Assembly (NCBI RefSeq): GCF_003971065.1
Contig: NZ_RYDV01000004.1
Location: 248,001 to 312,000, forward strand
DNA length: 64,000 nt
Direction of reading: 5' to 3'
DNA from: Candidimonas sp. SYP-B2681
GTDB taxonomy: Bacteria; Pseudomonadota; Gammaproteobacteria; Burkholderiales; Burkholderiaceae_B
Notes under the pieces: model-generated
What the model was told of the DNA's origin: nothing
The model's input: the letters and a program-made list of their open reading frames with translations, nothing else
Database searches by the model: none
Position numbers and translations under genes: made by a program
Shown here: in pieces, positions 9,534 to 19,242 of the stretch
Layout of the letters: the number at the start of each line of letters is the position of its first letter
Numbering within the stretch: position 1 is the stretch's first letter

Positions 9534-10733
9534 TTAGATAGCGGCCGCCTGGTCCAGCGCCTGGCTAATATCCGCAATCAGGTCTTGGGGCGATTCCAGC
9601 CCTATGTGCAGGCGAACCACGGCGTGGGCATTAGGTGTCCAGTAGCCGTGAAGCTTCAACGATCCGTGGTCGACCAACTGCACCAGGCTTTCGAAGCCAC
9701 CCCACGAAAATCCAATGCCGAAGAGCGTAAGAGCGTCGACAAAGCGGCGAGCGGCGGCATGGGTAAATTTGAGCTCGACCGAGAGCATGCCATTGGAGCC
9801 AGTGCAATCGCGACGCCACAGCGCGTGGCCTGAGTCGGCCGGCCAGGCGGGGTGATAAATGCGCGCGACGTCAGGGCATGAACTTAAAAATTCACAGATT
9901 TCCAGGGCATTCTGGGCGCTTTGGCGCATTCGAATAGGCAAGGTGCGCGCCCCCCGAATTGCCAGCCAGGCGTCGTCGGCGCTGATGGAATACCCCATGG
10001 CGTAGTGCGTCTCGTTGATGCGTTGTATCAGGGCGGGGTCTTTAGCCATGACGGCCCCGAGCATCAGGTCGGAATGACCGGCCACATACTTCGTACCCGC
10101 CACCACGGAAATGTCGGCCCCCAATTCCAGAGGGCGATATATATAACCGGACCCCCACGTATTGTCGACAGCAAGGATCAAGTCGTGCTTCTTTGCAAAT
10201 TCGGCCAGCGCCGGGATATCGAGCATTTCGAAAAGCAAAGACCCGGGCGACTCGACATAGAGCATCTTGGTATTGGGGCGAAGCTGCGATTCAAGCGCGG
10301 CTGGGGTTGCGCGACTGTAGCTAACCTGGACACCCATTCGGCCCAGGACAATCTTATCCAGGTATCGCACAGGGCCATACGCGCAATCCGCCACCAGCAC
10401 GTGATCCTGAGTGCTTAGAACACTGAAGAAAGCCAGGGTAATAGCGGACAGACCGGATGGTGCGAGGAATGCTCTTTCGGCGGCTTCGAGCTCGCAGAAG
10501 ACTTCTTCCAATGCGGCATGGGTGTCCATGCCTGCGCGGCCGTAGGTAACACTGCGGTCGCCTTGTGCTTTACTGGCCTGCGCCCGTTCCAGGGCGTCAA
10601 GGTTCTGGAAACGTACGGTGCTTGTACGCATGGAGGGCAAGGCAACCGGTGCCGACCCACGGGCGGAGTCGAACTCTGCCACGCCGGTATGTTGCAGCAG
10701 GGTATCCAGATGTGCAGAAGCAGTTTTAGCCAT
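9534..10733 (-). CDS. metC: Cystathionine beta-lyase
   Basis: PLP enzyme of the Cys/Met-metabolism family that cleaves cystathionine to homocysteine, pyruvate and ammonia in methionine synthesis. The 399-residue protein has the family layout: early substrate loop (TYGRAGMDTH), GLSAITLA cofactor loop, VDNTWGSGYIYRPLELGAD and the Schiff-base lysine in VAGTKYVAGHSDLM. The C-terminus keeps SWGGFESL, typical of MetC rather than MetB. The frame stays open to 10865, but ATG 10733 (MAKTAS) gives the usual N-terminus. A reverse-acting cystathionine gamma-lyase cannot be fully excluded from sequence alone. Confidence 0.9.
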   Translation of the reverse strand: MAKTASAHLDTLLQHTGVAEFDSARGSAPVALPSMRTSTVRFQNLDALERAQASKAQGDRSVTYGRAGMDTHAALEEVFCELEAAERAFLAPSGLSAITLAFFSVLSTQDHVLVADCAYGPVRYLDKIVLGRMGVQVSYSRATPAALESQLRPNTKMLYVESPGSLLFEMLDIPALAEFAKKHDLILAVDNTWGSGYIYRPLELGADISVVAGTKYVAGHSDLMLGAVMAKDPALIQRINETHYAMGYSISADDAWLAIRGARTLPIRMRQSAQNALEICEFLSSCPDVARIYHPAWPADSGHALWRRDCTGSNGMLSVELKFTHAAARRFVDALTLFGIGFSWGGFESLVQLVDHGSLKLHGYWTPNAHAVVRLHIGLESPQDLIADISQALDQAAAI

Positions 10734-10906
10734 AGTTCGTGTTAAAAATTGAAGGTTGCCAGCAATGTGGACCACATCGATCAAGACCGTTTCGGAGCCG
10801 GACACGGCACCGTGCAAGCTTGATAATAAAGGATACGGCGTCGAATTGTTGCGGACAACGCGCATAATGCCTGTTGTACTTAAACCGCTTTAACAAAGAT
10901 CCCACC

Positions 10907-11533
10907 ATGCTGACATTTGAAGTGGCTCTCTCCTTTTTTGGCATCGCCATACTGCTGGCCCTGACGCCTGGGCCGGATAATTTGTTTGTCTTGATGCAAT
11001 CGGCCTTGTGGGGGCGGGCTTGCGGCATGCTGGTCGTTTTGGGGCTGTGCACCGGGTTGGTCGGTCATACCATTGCTGTGGCGGTTGGCCTGGCCGCCGT
11101 TTTTGCGGCGTCTGAGACTGCTTTCACAGTATTGAAGCTTGCCGGCGCCGCCTATCTGGTGTATCTGGCCTGGGGTGCTTTTCGCACCAGCGCCACGGCG
11201 GCAGATGCCGAAAAGCCCGCGCGACAAAGCAAGATGCAACTTTACCGTCGCGGCATCGTTATGAATTTGACCAACCCCAAGGTGTCGCTTTTTTTCCTGG
11301 CCTTTTTACCGCAATTCACCTCGCCCGCACGGGGCTCGGTAGCGCTGCAAACCCTAAGCCTGGGCGGTCTTTTCATGCTCGCCACCTTGCTGGTTTTTGG
11401 CGCAATCGCCCTGTTTTCCGGGTTCTTGGGCGAGCGCGTACAGCGTTCACAGACAGCGCAGCTGGTACTAAACCGCACAGCTGGCGTCGTATTCCTGGGC
11501 TTGGCGTTAAAGCTGGCCTTCGTTAACCGATAA
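10907..11533 (+). CDS. LysE/RhtB-family amino-acid exporter
   Basis: Inner-membrane exporter of the LysE superfamily, about 208 residues with six predicted helices. The signature is in the first helix and loop (LALTPGPDNLFVLMQSALWGR), and the second conserved block is GAAYLVYLAWGAFR. Members export neutral or basic amino acids or homoserine lactones; the substrate here cannot be told. ATG 10907 is preferred over the in-frame TTG at 10874 because the family begins only a few residues before the first helix. It is divergent from metC with about 170 bases between, and converges on the next gene with only 2 bases separating the stops. Confidence 0.9.
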   Translation: MLTFEVALSFFGIAILLALTPGPDNLFVLMQSALWGRACGMLVVLGLCTGLVGHTIAVAVGLAAVFAASETAFTVLKLAGAAYLVYLAWGAFRTSATAADAEKPARQSKMQLYRRGIVMNLTNPKVSLFFLAFLPQFTSPARGSVALQTLSLGGLFMLATLLVFGAIALFSGFLGERVQRSQTAQLVLNRTAGVVFLGLALKLAFVNR

Positions 11534-11535
11534 CG

Positions 11536-12606
11536 TTACTTGCGCTTGAACCGTATGACCCCATCCGTACCAACACTGCGTTCGAGCAAGCCGTCGAAAA
11601 ACAAGGCATGCAAATGCGCCAGCGCTTCGCCCATGGCGAACGTCAGCTGATGAAGATCCAGCTGGCGTTTGAACATCACCGGCAGGATATCGGTTGTGCT
11701 CTTAGGGTCGGTGCAGGCGTCCAGCACCTCTGCCAGGCGTTCCGCATGATGTTGATGCTGCTGCGCAATGCGCTCGTGCAAGCCTTTGAAGGGGCGACCG
11801 TGTGAAGGCAGCACCAAGGTGTCTTCTGCGAGTTCGTCGTAGCCGCGCAGCGAATTCAAGTACAGCGGCAAAGGATTGGACTCGGGCTCGAAGTCGAACA
11901 CGCTGATATTGGTGGAAATGCGCGGCAAAACCATATCGCCCGAGATCAGTACTTGCAAGGTATCGCAATACAGGGAAGCGTGTTCCGGTGCATGGCCATA
12001 GCCGACGATAACGCGCCAGTAACGCCCGCCGATCAGAATGCGATCGCCCTGCATCATTCGATTGAATCGGGCAGGGACATCAGGCACAAGGCTGGGGTAA
12101 TAGTTCGACCGCTGACGAATTTTTTCCTGAGCTTCTGGGTTATTGAGCCCATGGCGTGTGAAGTGCTCGACGGCCGACTGGCCGTTAGGCCCTCCGGCTG
12201 CGCTGCCGTTGACAGCGGGCCGTGACCACAATCGAGCTACGGCGTAATCGGTCATGGTCATCCATAAGGGCGCATTCCATTTTTCGCATAGCCAGTAAGC
12301 CAGACCGACATGGTCAGGGTGCATATGTGTGACGATCACGCGCAATACAGGCAAGCCGTCCAGCGCGTTAACGAACACGTCTTCCCACAGCGCCTTAACG
12401 TCATCGCGCGACACGCCGCAATCGACGACGGTCCAGCCTTCGCGACCATCGATCTGATCACGCAGCAACCACAAGTTGATGTGATCCAACGCAAACGGCA
12501 GGGGCATGCGTATCCAGCGTACGCCATCGGCGACGACATGCGCATGGCCCGGTTCGGGCAAAACGTCAGCCCATGGGTAGGTTAATTTTTGTTCGTTTGG
12601 GTTCAT
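11536..12606 (-). CDS. Metallo-beta-lactamase-fold hydrolase
   Basis: About 356-residue MBL-fold enzyme. The metal-binding motif THMHPDHVGL (His94, His96, Asp98, His99) is intact. Further ligands are likely in the VGYGHAPEHASLYC region (GHAPEHA, a glyoxalase-II-like third-histidine motif) and in LPSHGRPFKG. The C-terminal helical extension is like that of larger MBL proteins annotated as hydroxyacylglutathione-hydrolase-like. Start ATG 12606 (MNPNEQ) is chosen over an upstream in-frame codon at 12666. The gene is divergent from liuR and shares its control region, so the LiuR palindrome at 12683-12702 may affect it. The substrate is unknown; a thioesterase role would fit the neighbourhood but is inference. 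Confidence 0.85.
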   Translation of the reverse strand: MNPNEQKLTYPWADVLPEPGHAHVVADGVRWIRMPLPFALDHINLWLLRDQIDGREGWTVVDCGVSRDDVKALWEDVFVNALDGLPVLRVIVTHMHPDHVGLAYWLCEKWNAPLWMTMTDYAVARLWSRPAVNGSAAGGPNGQSAVEHFTRHGLNNPEAQEKIRQRSNYYPSLVPDVPARFNRMMQGDRILIGGRYWRVIVGYGHAPEHASLYCDTLQVLISGDMVLPRISTNISVFDFEPESNPLPLYLNSLRGYDELAEDTLVLPSHGRPFKGLHERIAQQHQHHAERLAEVLDACTDPKSTTDILPVMFKRQLDLHQLTFAMGEALAHLHALFFDGLLERSVGTDGVIRFKRK

Positions 12607-12682
12607 ACAAAGTCTCCGCTCGCCGGGCGCGATCCAAGTTCGTCCTGACGCAGTATGCCTGATCAACGTATTATGGCATCAT

Positions 12683-12702
12683 AGTTTACGTTAACGTAAA
12701 CT
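12683..12702. promoter_or_regulatory. LiuR-type operator upstream of liuR
   Basis: A perfect 20-base palindrome with core TTTACGTTAACGTAAA (12685-12700), lying 17 bases before the liuR start and between liuR and the divergent MBL gene. The same half-sites occur before liuA. TTTACG-type palindromes are the known recognition pattern of LiuR, a MerR-family regulator of branched-chain amino-acid catabolism, so autoregulation is a reasonable inference. Confidence 0.8.
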
Positions 12703-12719
12703 GCCAATAGGCCATCTTC

Positions 12720-13106
12720 ATGACCGATCCCACCTGGACTATCTCCGAGCTCGCGCAGGAATTCGCCATCACGCCGCGCACCATTCGCTTCTACGAAGAT
12801 CAAGGCATTGTCAGCCCCAGCAGAGACGGACGCAACCGCGTCTATGGCCCCCGTGATCGTACTCGCCTGAAACTGGCCCTACGCGGCAAGCGGCTGGGAC
12901 TGCAATTAGCCGAAATCCTTAGCTTGATCGATATGTACGACGGGCCGGGAGACACCACGGCACAATTGCGTCACTATATGACTGTGCTGGAAAAGCACCG
13001 GGCCATGATGGAACAGCAGCGTAAAGATATCGACGAGACCCTGCATGAAATTCAGCGCCAACAAGCCAATTGCGAAAAGCTTCTTGCACAGCGCCAAGGA
13101 ATATAG
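12720..13106 (+). CDS. liuR: MerR-family regulator of leucine/isovalerate degradation
   Basis: 128-residue DNA-binding protein with an N-terminal MerR winged helix (WTISELAQEFAITPRTIRFYEDQGIVSP, in pieces over residues 6-33, then RVYGPRDRTRLK) and a C-terminal dimerisation coiled coil (about 80-125, rich in Glu/Gln/Arg/Lys). There is no metal-binding cysteine cluster, as expected for LiuR rather than a metal sensor. It stands directly upstream of the liu operon on the same strand and has matching palindromes before itself and before liuA. The family is thought to respond to acyl-CoA intermediates of leucine breakdown; this is family knowledge, not visible here. Confidence 0.9.
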   Translation: MTDPTWTISELAQEFAITPRTIRFYEDQGIVSPSRDGRNRVYGPRDRTRLKLALRGKRLGLQLAEILSLIDMYDGPGDTTAQLRHYMTVLEKHRAMMEQQRKDIDETLHEIQRQQANCEKLLAQRQGI

Positions 13107-13142
13107 ACCGGTAATGATCAAAACAAGGGAAAACCCTTGTAG

Positions 13143-13164
13143 TTGACGTTTACGTAAACGTAAT
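13143..13164. promoter_or_regulatory. Overlapping LiuR-type operators upstream of liuA
   Basis: Contains the 16-base perfect palindrome ACGTTTACGTAAACGT (13146-13161). It can be read as two overlapping copies of the site seen before liuR: 13143-13158 and 13149-13164 each match the 16-base core at 14 of 16 positions, offset by 6 bases. It lies about 90 bases before the liuA start, where promoter control of the liu operon is expected. Confidence 0.75.
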
Positions 13165-13249
13165 ATAAATACAGCTTTCCCATCACCGTGCCAAACTGGT
13201 CAACATTCCTGTCGCACGCTGAACCGTCAGATCCGTCATTGGAGACAAA

Positions 13250-14428
13250 ATGAATATTCCCGGCTTGAATTTTGACCTGGGTTCCGACCTGGACATGCTG
13301 CGTGATGCAGTTCGTGACTTCGCGCAAGCGGAAATCGCGCCCCGCGCTGCCGAGGTCGATCGCAGCGATCAGTTTCCAATGGATTTATGGCGCAAATTTG
13401 GTGATTTGGGACTTCTGGGAATGACCGTCAGCGAAGAATATGGCGGCTCGAATATGGGATATCTGGCGCACATGATCGCCATGGAAGAAATCTCGCGCGC
13501 CAGTGCGTCCATTGCCCTGTCGTATGGCGCTCATTCAAATCTGTGCGTCAACCAAATACACCGCAACGGTACAAATCAACAGAAGCAGAAATACCTTCCC
13601 AAGCTGGTGTCGGGCGAACATGTGGGTGCATTGGCCATGAGCGAATCCGGCGCAGGGTCCGACGTCGTCAGCATGAAACTGCGCGCCGAAAAGCACGGCG
13701 ACCGCTATGTGCTTAACGGCACCAAGATGTGGATCACGAACGGCCCTGATGCCGACACACTGGTCGTCTATGCCAAGACCGACCCGGCCGCCAAGCAGCG
13801 CGGCATTACTGCTTTTATCATCGAAAAAGGCTACAAGGGTTTTTCGGTGGCGCAAAAACTGGACAAGCTTGGCATGCGGGGCAGCCATACCGGTGAACTG
13901 GTGTTCCACGACTGCGAAGTGCCAGAAGAAAACATCTTGGGCGAACTCAATGGCGGGGCGAAGGTACTAATGAGCGGTCTGGATTACGAGCGTGCCGTGC
14001 TGGCAGGCGGGCCGCTAGGCATCATGCAAGCCGTCATGGACGTCGTCGTGCCCTATATTCACGACCGCAAGCAATTCGGCCAATCGATAGGTGAATTTCA
14101 GCTGATTCAGGGCAAAGTTGCCGACCTTTACACCACCTTGCAAGCCAGCCGTGCATTCTGCTATGCAGTGGGAAAAAACCTCGACAAGCTGGGCAATGGC
14201 CATGCGCGCGAAGTGCGCAAGGATTGCGCCGCCGTGATCCTGTATTGCGCTGAAAAAGCCACCTGGATGGCCGGCGAAGGGATACAGATATTGGGCGGGA
14301 ACGGTTACATTAATGATTATCCCACGGGTCGTTTGTGGCGCGATGCCAAGCTCTACGAAATCGGCGCTGGCACCAGCGAAATCCGCCGCATGTTGATCGG
14401 TCGTGAACTGTTCAACGAAACCGCATAA
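13250..14428 (+). CDS. liuA: Isovaleryl-CoA dehydrogenase
   Basis: FAD-dependent acyl-CoA dehydrogenase that oxidises isovaleryl-CoA to 3-methylcrotonyl-CoA in leucine degradation. The 392 residues cover the three standard domains. FAD/substrate motifs are [11 protein letters not shown] and [11 protein letters not shown], and the C-terminal signatures are [20 protein letters not shown] and [11 protein letters not shown]. The catalytic Glu is at residue 247 in [11 protein letters not shown], the position used by isovaleryl-CoA dehydrogenases, which separates it from short-chain dehydrogenases with Glu near the C-terminus. Start ATG 13250 follows GGAGA. It is the first gene of the liu operon and is preceded by LiuR-type sites. 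Confidence 0.95.
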   Translation: MNIPGLNFDLGSDLDMLRDAVRDFAQAEIAPRAAEVDRSDQFPMDLWRKFGDLGLLGMTVSEEYGGSNMGYLAHMIAMEEISRASASIALSYGAHSNLCVNQIHRNGTNQQKQKYLPKLVSGEHVGALAMSESGAGSDVVSMKLRAEKHGDRYVLNGTKMWITNGPDADTLVVYAKTDPAAKQRGITAFIIEKGYKGFSVAQKLDKLGMRGSHTGELVFHDCEVPEENILGELNGGAKVLMSGLDYERAVLAGGPLGIMQAVMDVVVPYIHDRKQFGQSIGEFQLIQGKVADLYTTLQASRAFCYAVGKNLDKLGNGHAREVRKDCAAVILYCAEKATWMAGEGIQILGGNGYINDYPTGRLWRDAKLYEIGAGTSEIRRMLIGRELFNETA

Positions 14429-14499
14429 GTTCATCCTGGCACTGACGGCCCCACTGCCCGGGGGTGTAGCGCCTGTACAGGCACGCAAGAAGGTAAGGC

Positions 14500-16383
14500 A
14501 TGATGTTTGACGGAGACCATCAACGCATCGAGCAGGTGGCGCGGCCCGGGATATCTCCCCAGGCCGTTGCGCAGACCATACTCGATGGATTTGATCGTCA
14601 TTACGCGTTGTTCCGCTATGGGGCGCAACGCGCCAAATCGCTGTTCGAGTCGGGACACTGGCGCGACATACAGCAGCTGTCGCGCGAGCGTATCGAGTAC
14701 TACGACACACGCGTGCATGAATGCACCACGGTGCTGAACGCAGCACTGAAAGACAGTGTGGCCAGCCCAAGCGGCGCTTCGGCGCAACAGAGCCTGACGC
14801 CGGCACAACTGGACTTCTGGCAAACCGTCAAGATGGAATTCGTCGCCCTTCTTGCTGGCCACCGGCAACCGGAATGCGCCGAGACATTCTTCAATTCGGT
14901 GTCGTGCAAAATTTTGCACCGCGATTACTTTCACAACGACTTCCTGTTTGTCCGGCCGGCCATCGCCACAGACTACCTGGACAGCAAGCTGCCCTCTTAC
15001 CGCGTCTATTACCCGGCCAAGCAGCGCCTCGAGAAATCGCTAATTAACATGATGGCCGATTTCGGACTGGCCGCCCCCTTTTCCGACCTGCCCGCCGATG
15101 CCCGCAACGTCGCACGCATGGCCATCAGGCAACTACGACGGACCATTCCCAGTGGCGCCGGGCCGCGCCTGGCCCCAGACTGCCAGATCCACATGCTGAA
15201 CTCCCTGTTTTTCAGAAACAAGGGCGCGTATGCGGTAGGCCGGCTCGTGAATCAGGGCACGATCTATCCGTTTGCCATCGCTCTGCTGCATACCCCTTCG
15301 GGTCAGATCCAGCTGGATGCCTTATTGCACACCTCCGACGACCTGAGCACGCTGTTCAGCTTCACTCGCGCTTATTTCCTGGTCGACATGGAAACCCCCG
15401 CGGCCTATGTGCAATTCCTGACGTCGTTACTGCCCCGCAAACCGAAGGCCGAAATCTACACCACCATAGGATTGCAAAAACAGGGCAAGACCCTGTTTTA
15501 CCGCGACTTCCTGCATCATTTGGCGCATTCGCACGACGCCTTCGATATCGCGCCCGGCATCCATGGCATGGTCATGACCGTATTCACCCTACCGTCGTAC
15601 CCTTATGTTTTCAAGCTAATACGCGATCGCATTGCCAAAGAAGGCATGGACCACACTACCGTGCGACGCAAGTACCAACTGGTTAAAAAGCACGACCGCG
15701 TAGGCCGTATGGCCGACACCTGGGAATATTCCCAAGTGGCCCTGCCCCGTGCGCGGTTTTCAGAGAATCTACTTGCTGAACTACGTGACCAGGTACCCAG
15801 CCTGCTCGAGGAAACCGACGACAGCATTGTCTTGCGCCATGTGTATATAGAACGGCGCATGACACCACTCAACATCTACCTGGCGCGAGTCTCGGACGCC
15901 GCCCTGGAAACCGCCGTGAAAGGGTATGGCGAGGCGATACGCGAATTGGCCGCCGCCAATATATTCCCCGGCGACATGCTGTTTAAAAACTTCGGCGTGA
16001 CACGACTTGGCCGGGTGGTTTTCTACGATTACGATGAAATCCAGCACATGACCGAAATGAATTTTCGGCACATCCCCGCGGCACCCAATGAAGAGGCCGA
16101 GCTATCGAACGAGCCCTGGTATCCCGTGGGCCCGCACGATGTGTTCCCCGAAGAGTTTCGATACTTCTTGCTGGGCGACATCCGCGTCCGGGCGGCTTTC
16201 CTGAAACACCATGCCGACCTGCTCGATGCCGACTGGTGGTGCGCATGCCGCGAGCGTGTCGCGCAAGGCCGCATAGAAGATATTTTCCCTTACGACCGCG
16301 AAAGGCGACTCCAATACTTGGACCTAAGCGGCCCTTTAAATCCCCTTTATTTTTCGCACCCCTCAGGAGCAAATCATGTCTGA
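14500..16383 (+). CDS. aceK: Isocitrate dehydrogenase kinase/phosphatase
   Basis: Bifunctional enzyme that phosphorylates and dephosphorylates isocitrate dehydrogenase, setting the split between the TCA cycle and the glyoxylate shunt. The 627-residue protein is a little longer than the enterobacterial form. The ATP-binding block reads APGIHGMVMTVF then LPSYPYVFKLIRD, and the C-terminal catalytic part has NIFPGDMLFKNFGVTR and VVFYDYDEIQ, where Asp residues of the kinase-like fold sit. It lies between liuA (71 bases before) and the thiolase (8-base overlap), with no aceA or aceB beside it. This places isocitrate dehydrogenase control in the leucine-degradation transcript. Confidence 0.95.
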   Translation: MMFDGDHQRIEQVARPGISPQAVAQTILDGFDRHYALFRYGAQRAKSLFESGHWRDIQQLSRERIEYYDTRVHECTTVLNAALKDSVASPSGASAQQSLTPAQLDFWQTVKMEFVALLAGHRQPECAETFFNSVSCKILHRDYFHNDFLFVRPAIATDYLDSKLPSYRVYYPAKQRLEKSLINMMADFGLAAPFSDLPADARNVARMAIRQLRRTIPSGAGPRLAPDCQIHMLNSLFFRNKGAYAVGRLVNQGTIYPFAIALLHTPSGQIQLDALLHTSDDLSTLFSFTRAYFLVDMETPAAYVQFLTSLLPRKPKAEIYTTIGLQKQGKTLFYRDFLHHLAHSHDAFDIAPGIHGMVMTVFTLPSYPYVFKLIRDRIAKEGMDHTTVRRKYQLVKKHDRVGRMADTWEYSQVALPRARFSENLLAELRDQVPSLLEETDDSIVLRHVYIERRMTPLNIYLARVSDAALETAVKGYGEAIRELAAANIFPGDMLFKNFGVTRLGRVVFYDYDEIQHMTEMNFRHIPAAPNEEAELSNEPWYPVGPHDVFPEEFRYFLLGDIRVRAAFLKHHADLLDADWWCACRERVAQGRIEDIFPYDRERRLQYLDLSGPLNPLYFSHPSGANHV

Positions 16384-17557
16384 CCCTATCGTTATAGTCT
16401 CGGTTGCACGTACCCCCATGGGCGGTATGATGGGCAGCCTTTCCGGCCTCGCTGCCCACGAGCTCGGCTCCATTGTGATCAAGGCCGCCATCGAACGGGC
16501 AGGCATCCAGGGCGACGCCGTCAATGAAGTCATTATGGGCAACGTGCTGCAGGCTGGACAAGGCCAAGCTCCGGCGCGTCAGGCCGCGCTGGGCGCCGGC
16601 CTGCCATTGGGCGTGGCTTGCACGACCATACACAAAGTCTGCGGCTCGGGCCTGAAAGCCGCTATGCTTGGCCATGACATCATCTTGGCAGGCAGCGCCG
16701 ACGTCGTCGTCGCAGGCGGCCAGGAAAGCATGAGCAATGCGCCGTATCTGCTTTTGAAAGGGCGCGAGGGCTATCGTTACGGTCATTCCAACGTATACGA
16801 CCACATGGCCCTGGATGGCCTGGAAGACGCCTATCAACGCGGCACTGCCATGGGCGTATTTGCCGAAGACTGCGCCTCGAAATACTCCTTTACCCGCGAA
16901 CAACAAGACGCGTTCTCGATGGAATCCCTGCGCCGGGCACGGGCCGCCAACGAAGACGGCAGCTTTAAATGGGAAATCACTCCCGTTACGGTTGCCGGGC
17001 GCAAGGGCGACACGGTCATCGACACCGACGAAGGTCCGACCAAAGCCATGCCGGAAAAAATCCCGACGCTCAAGCCGGCATTCAAGAAAGACGGAACGGT
17101 GACAGCGGCCAATTCTTCGTCTATTTCGGACGGCGCTGCGGCCATGGTGCTGATGCGCGAATCGACCGCCCAGAAGCTTGGCGCCACGCCATTGGCCCGC
17201 ATAGTCGGCCACAGCCAGCACTCCCAGGAACCCGGCTGGTTCACCACCGCGCCTGTTGGCGCGATTCAAAAGCTGTTTGATAAAACCGGCTGGACCGCTG
17301 ACGACGTCGACCTGTACGAGATCAACGAAGCGTTCGCCGTCGTCACCATGGCGGCCATGAGCGACCTGAAGTTGTCGCACGACAAGGTCAACATTCACGG
17401 CGGCGCCACGGCATTGGGTCACCCAATCGGTGCATCCGGTGCGCGCCTGCTGACGACTCTAATCGGCGCCCTGCGCAAAACCGGCGGCAAACGCGGCGTG
17501 GCGTCCTTGTGCATTGGCGGTGGCGAAGCGGTTGCCATGGCTATTGAAATGGTCTGA
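16376..17557 (+). CDS. Acetyl-CoA C-acetyltransferase (thiolase II type)
   Basis: Degradative/biosynthetic thiolase interconverting acetoacetyl-CoA and two acetyl-CoA. The 393 residues carry the nucleophile Cys89 in KVCGSGLKAAM, the His of GHPIGASGARLL near 350 and the second Cys in SLCIGGGEAVA near the C-terminus. The length and GGQESMSNAPYLL loop fit the AtoB/PhaA group. It starts 8 bases inside aceK, so the two are translationally coupled. In the liu context it would finish leucine breakdown by splitting acetoacetyl-CoA made from acetoacetate; that assignment is from context. A broader beta-ketothiolase role (BktB-like) is possible. Confidence 0.92.
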   Translation: MSDPIVIVSVARTPMGGMMGSLSGLAAHELGSIVIKAAIERAGIQGDAVNEVIMGNVLQAGQGQAPARQAALGAGLPLGVACTTIHKVCGSGLKAAMLGHDIILAGSADVVVAGGQESMSNAPYLLLKGREGYRYGHSNVYDHMALDGLEDAYQRGTAMGVFAEDCASKYSFTREQQDAFSMESLRRARAANEDGSFKWEITPVTVAGRKGDTVIDTDEGPTKAMPEKIPTLKPAFKKDGTVTAANSSSISDGAAAMVLMRESTAQKLGATPLARIVGHSQHSQEPGWFTTAPVGAIQKLFDKTGWTADDVDLYEINEAFAVVTMAAMSDLKLSHDKVNIHGGATALGHPIGASGARLLTTLIGALRKTGGKRGVASLCIGGGEAVAMAIEMV

Positions 17558-17619
17558 TGCGGTTGAGGGGCGCGGCATATATCGCCGCGCCTTCTTTGAT
17601 TTTTTAGGAACAGCAAGCA

Positions 17620-19227
17620 ATGCCCGTCATCGAATCCCGGATCAATCCGAGGTCACAAGCGTTTGTCGACAACGCCCGCGCTATGCAGGAACAGGTCGAC
17701 AACCTGCAAGAACAACTGACGCAAACCGCCTTGGGCGGCAACGAGACCGCCCGTGCCAAGCACCTTGCCCGCGGCAAACTGCTGCCACGTGACCGGGTAG
17801 AACGGCTGCTGGATCCGGGCACACCTTTCCTGGAACTGTCGCCTTTAGCGGCGTATAACGTATACGACAATGCCGCTCCGGGTGCGGGCCTAATCACCGG
17901 CATCGGGCGCGTTGCCGGTACTGAATGCATGATAGTCTGCAACGACGCGACGGTGAAAGGCGGAACCTACTATCCCCTTACGGTCAAGAAACACTTGCGG
18001 GCCCAGGAAATTGCGCAGCAAAACAAGCTGCCCTGCATCTATCTGGTCGATTCGGGCGGCGCCAATCTGCCCAATCAGGATGAAGTATTTCCCGACCGCG
18101 ACCATTTCGGCCGCATCTTCTATAACCAGGCTGTCATGTCGTCTCAAGGCATAGGCCAGATCGCTGTCGTGATGGGCTCTTGCACCGCTGGCGGCGCCTA
18201 TGTCCCCGCCATGAGCGATGAATCCATCATCGTGAAAGATCAGGGCACTATCTTCCTGGCCGGCCCACCGCTGGTCAAGGCGGCAACCGGCGAAGTGGTC
18301 AGCGCCGAAGATTTGGGCGGGGGCGACGTTCATACACGCCTGTCCGGAGTCGCCGACCACCTTGCCAACAACGACCTGCATGCGCTTTATCTGGCACGCA
18401 ATGCCGTGGCCAGGCTGAATCGTCAAAAGCCCGTTCAACTACGGCGCAAGGCGTTCGCCGAACCCCTTTACGACCCTCAGGAACTGAACGGCATCATTCC
18501 CAACGACACCCGTAAGCCTTACGACGTGCGTGAAGTCATAGCCCGCATCGTCGACGGATCCGAGTTCGACGAATTCAAGGCACGCTTCGGTACCACGCTG
18601 ATTACAGGGTTCGCCCATATTCACGGCATGCCCGTGGGCATCATCGCCAACAACGGCGTCCTGTTTTCGGAAGCGGCACAAAAAGGCACACACTTCATCG
18701 AGCTGTGTTGCCAGCGAAAAATACCGCTCGTCTTCCTGCAAAACATCACTGGCTTCATGGTCGGCCGCAAATACGAAAACGAAGGCATAGCGCGCCATGG
18801 CGCCAAAATGGTCACGGCCGTATCCACGGCGTCGGTACCCAAATTCACCATACTCATCGGCGGCTCATTCGGGGCCGGCAACTATGGCATGTGCGGCCGC
18901 GCATTCGGCCCGCGACTATTGTTCCTTTGGCCTAACGCACGCATTTCGGTCATGGGCGGCGAGCAGGCGGCCAGCGTGCTGGCGACTGTGCGGCGCGATG
19001 GCATCGAAGCCAAGGGCGGCACCTGGAGCAAAACCGAAGAAGAAGAATTCAAGGCCCCGATCCGGGATCAGTACGAAAAAGAAGGCCACCCCTACTATGC
19101 TACGGCACGGTTGTGGGACGACGGCATCATCATGCCCGCCGATACCCGCCGGGTACTGGCCCTGGGCCTGTCTGCCGCGCTTAATGCCCCAATCGAGGAC
19201 ACACGTTTCGGCGTGTTCCGCATGTAA
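17620..19227 (+). CDS. liuB: Methylcrotonoyl-CoA carboxylase, carboxyltransferase subunit
   Basis: Beta subunit of 3-methylcrotonyl-CoA carboxylase; it moves the carboxyl group from biotin to 3-methylcrotonyl-CoA, giving 3-methylglutaconyl-CoA. The 535-residue protein has two crotonase-like carboxyltransferase halves: an N-terminal half with [20 protein letters not shown] and [16 protein letters not shown], and a C-terminal half with [15 protein letters not shown] and [16 protein letters not shown]. These motifs distinguish it from propionyl-CoA carboxylase. It is 62 bases after the thiolase and 15 bases before liuD, same strand. Confidence 0.95.
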   Translation: MPVIESRINPRSQAFVDNARAMQEQVDNLQEQLTQTALGGNETARAKHLARGKLLPRDRVERLLDPGTPFLELSPLAAYNVYDNAAPGAGLITGIGRVAGTECMIVCNDATVKGGTYYPLTVKKHLRAQEIAQQNKLPCIYLVDSGGANLPNQDEVFPDRDHFGRIFYNQAVMSSQGIGQIAVVMGSCTAGGAYVPAMSDESIIVKDQGTIFLAGPPLVKAATGEVVSAEDLGGGDVHTRLSGVADHLANNDLHALYLARNAVARLNRQKPVQLRRKAFAEPLYDPQELNGIIPNDTRKPYDVREVIARIVDGSEFDEFKARFGTTLITGFAHIHGMPVGIIANNGVLFSEAAQKGTHFIELCCQRKIPLVFLQNITGFMVGRKYENEGIARHGAKMVTAVSTASVPKFTILIGGSFGAGNYGMCGRAFGPRLLFLWPNARISVMGGEQAASVLATVRRDGIEAKGGTWSKTEEEEFKAPIRDQYEKEGHPYYATARLWDDGIIMPADTRRVLALGLSAALNAPIEDTRFGVFRM

Positions 19228-19242
19228 TCCCAAGGAGTCGAT

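Noticed and set aside
15983-17422. 479-codon reverse frame opposite aceK and the thiolase
   Set aside because: Gly/Arg/His-rich shadow spanning two clear genes; no domain recognised.
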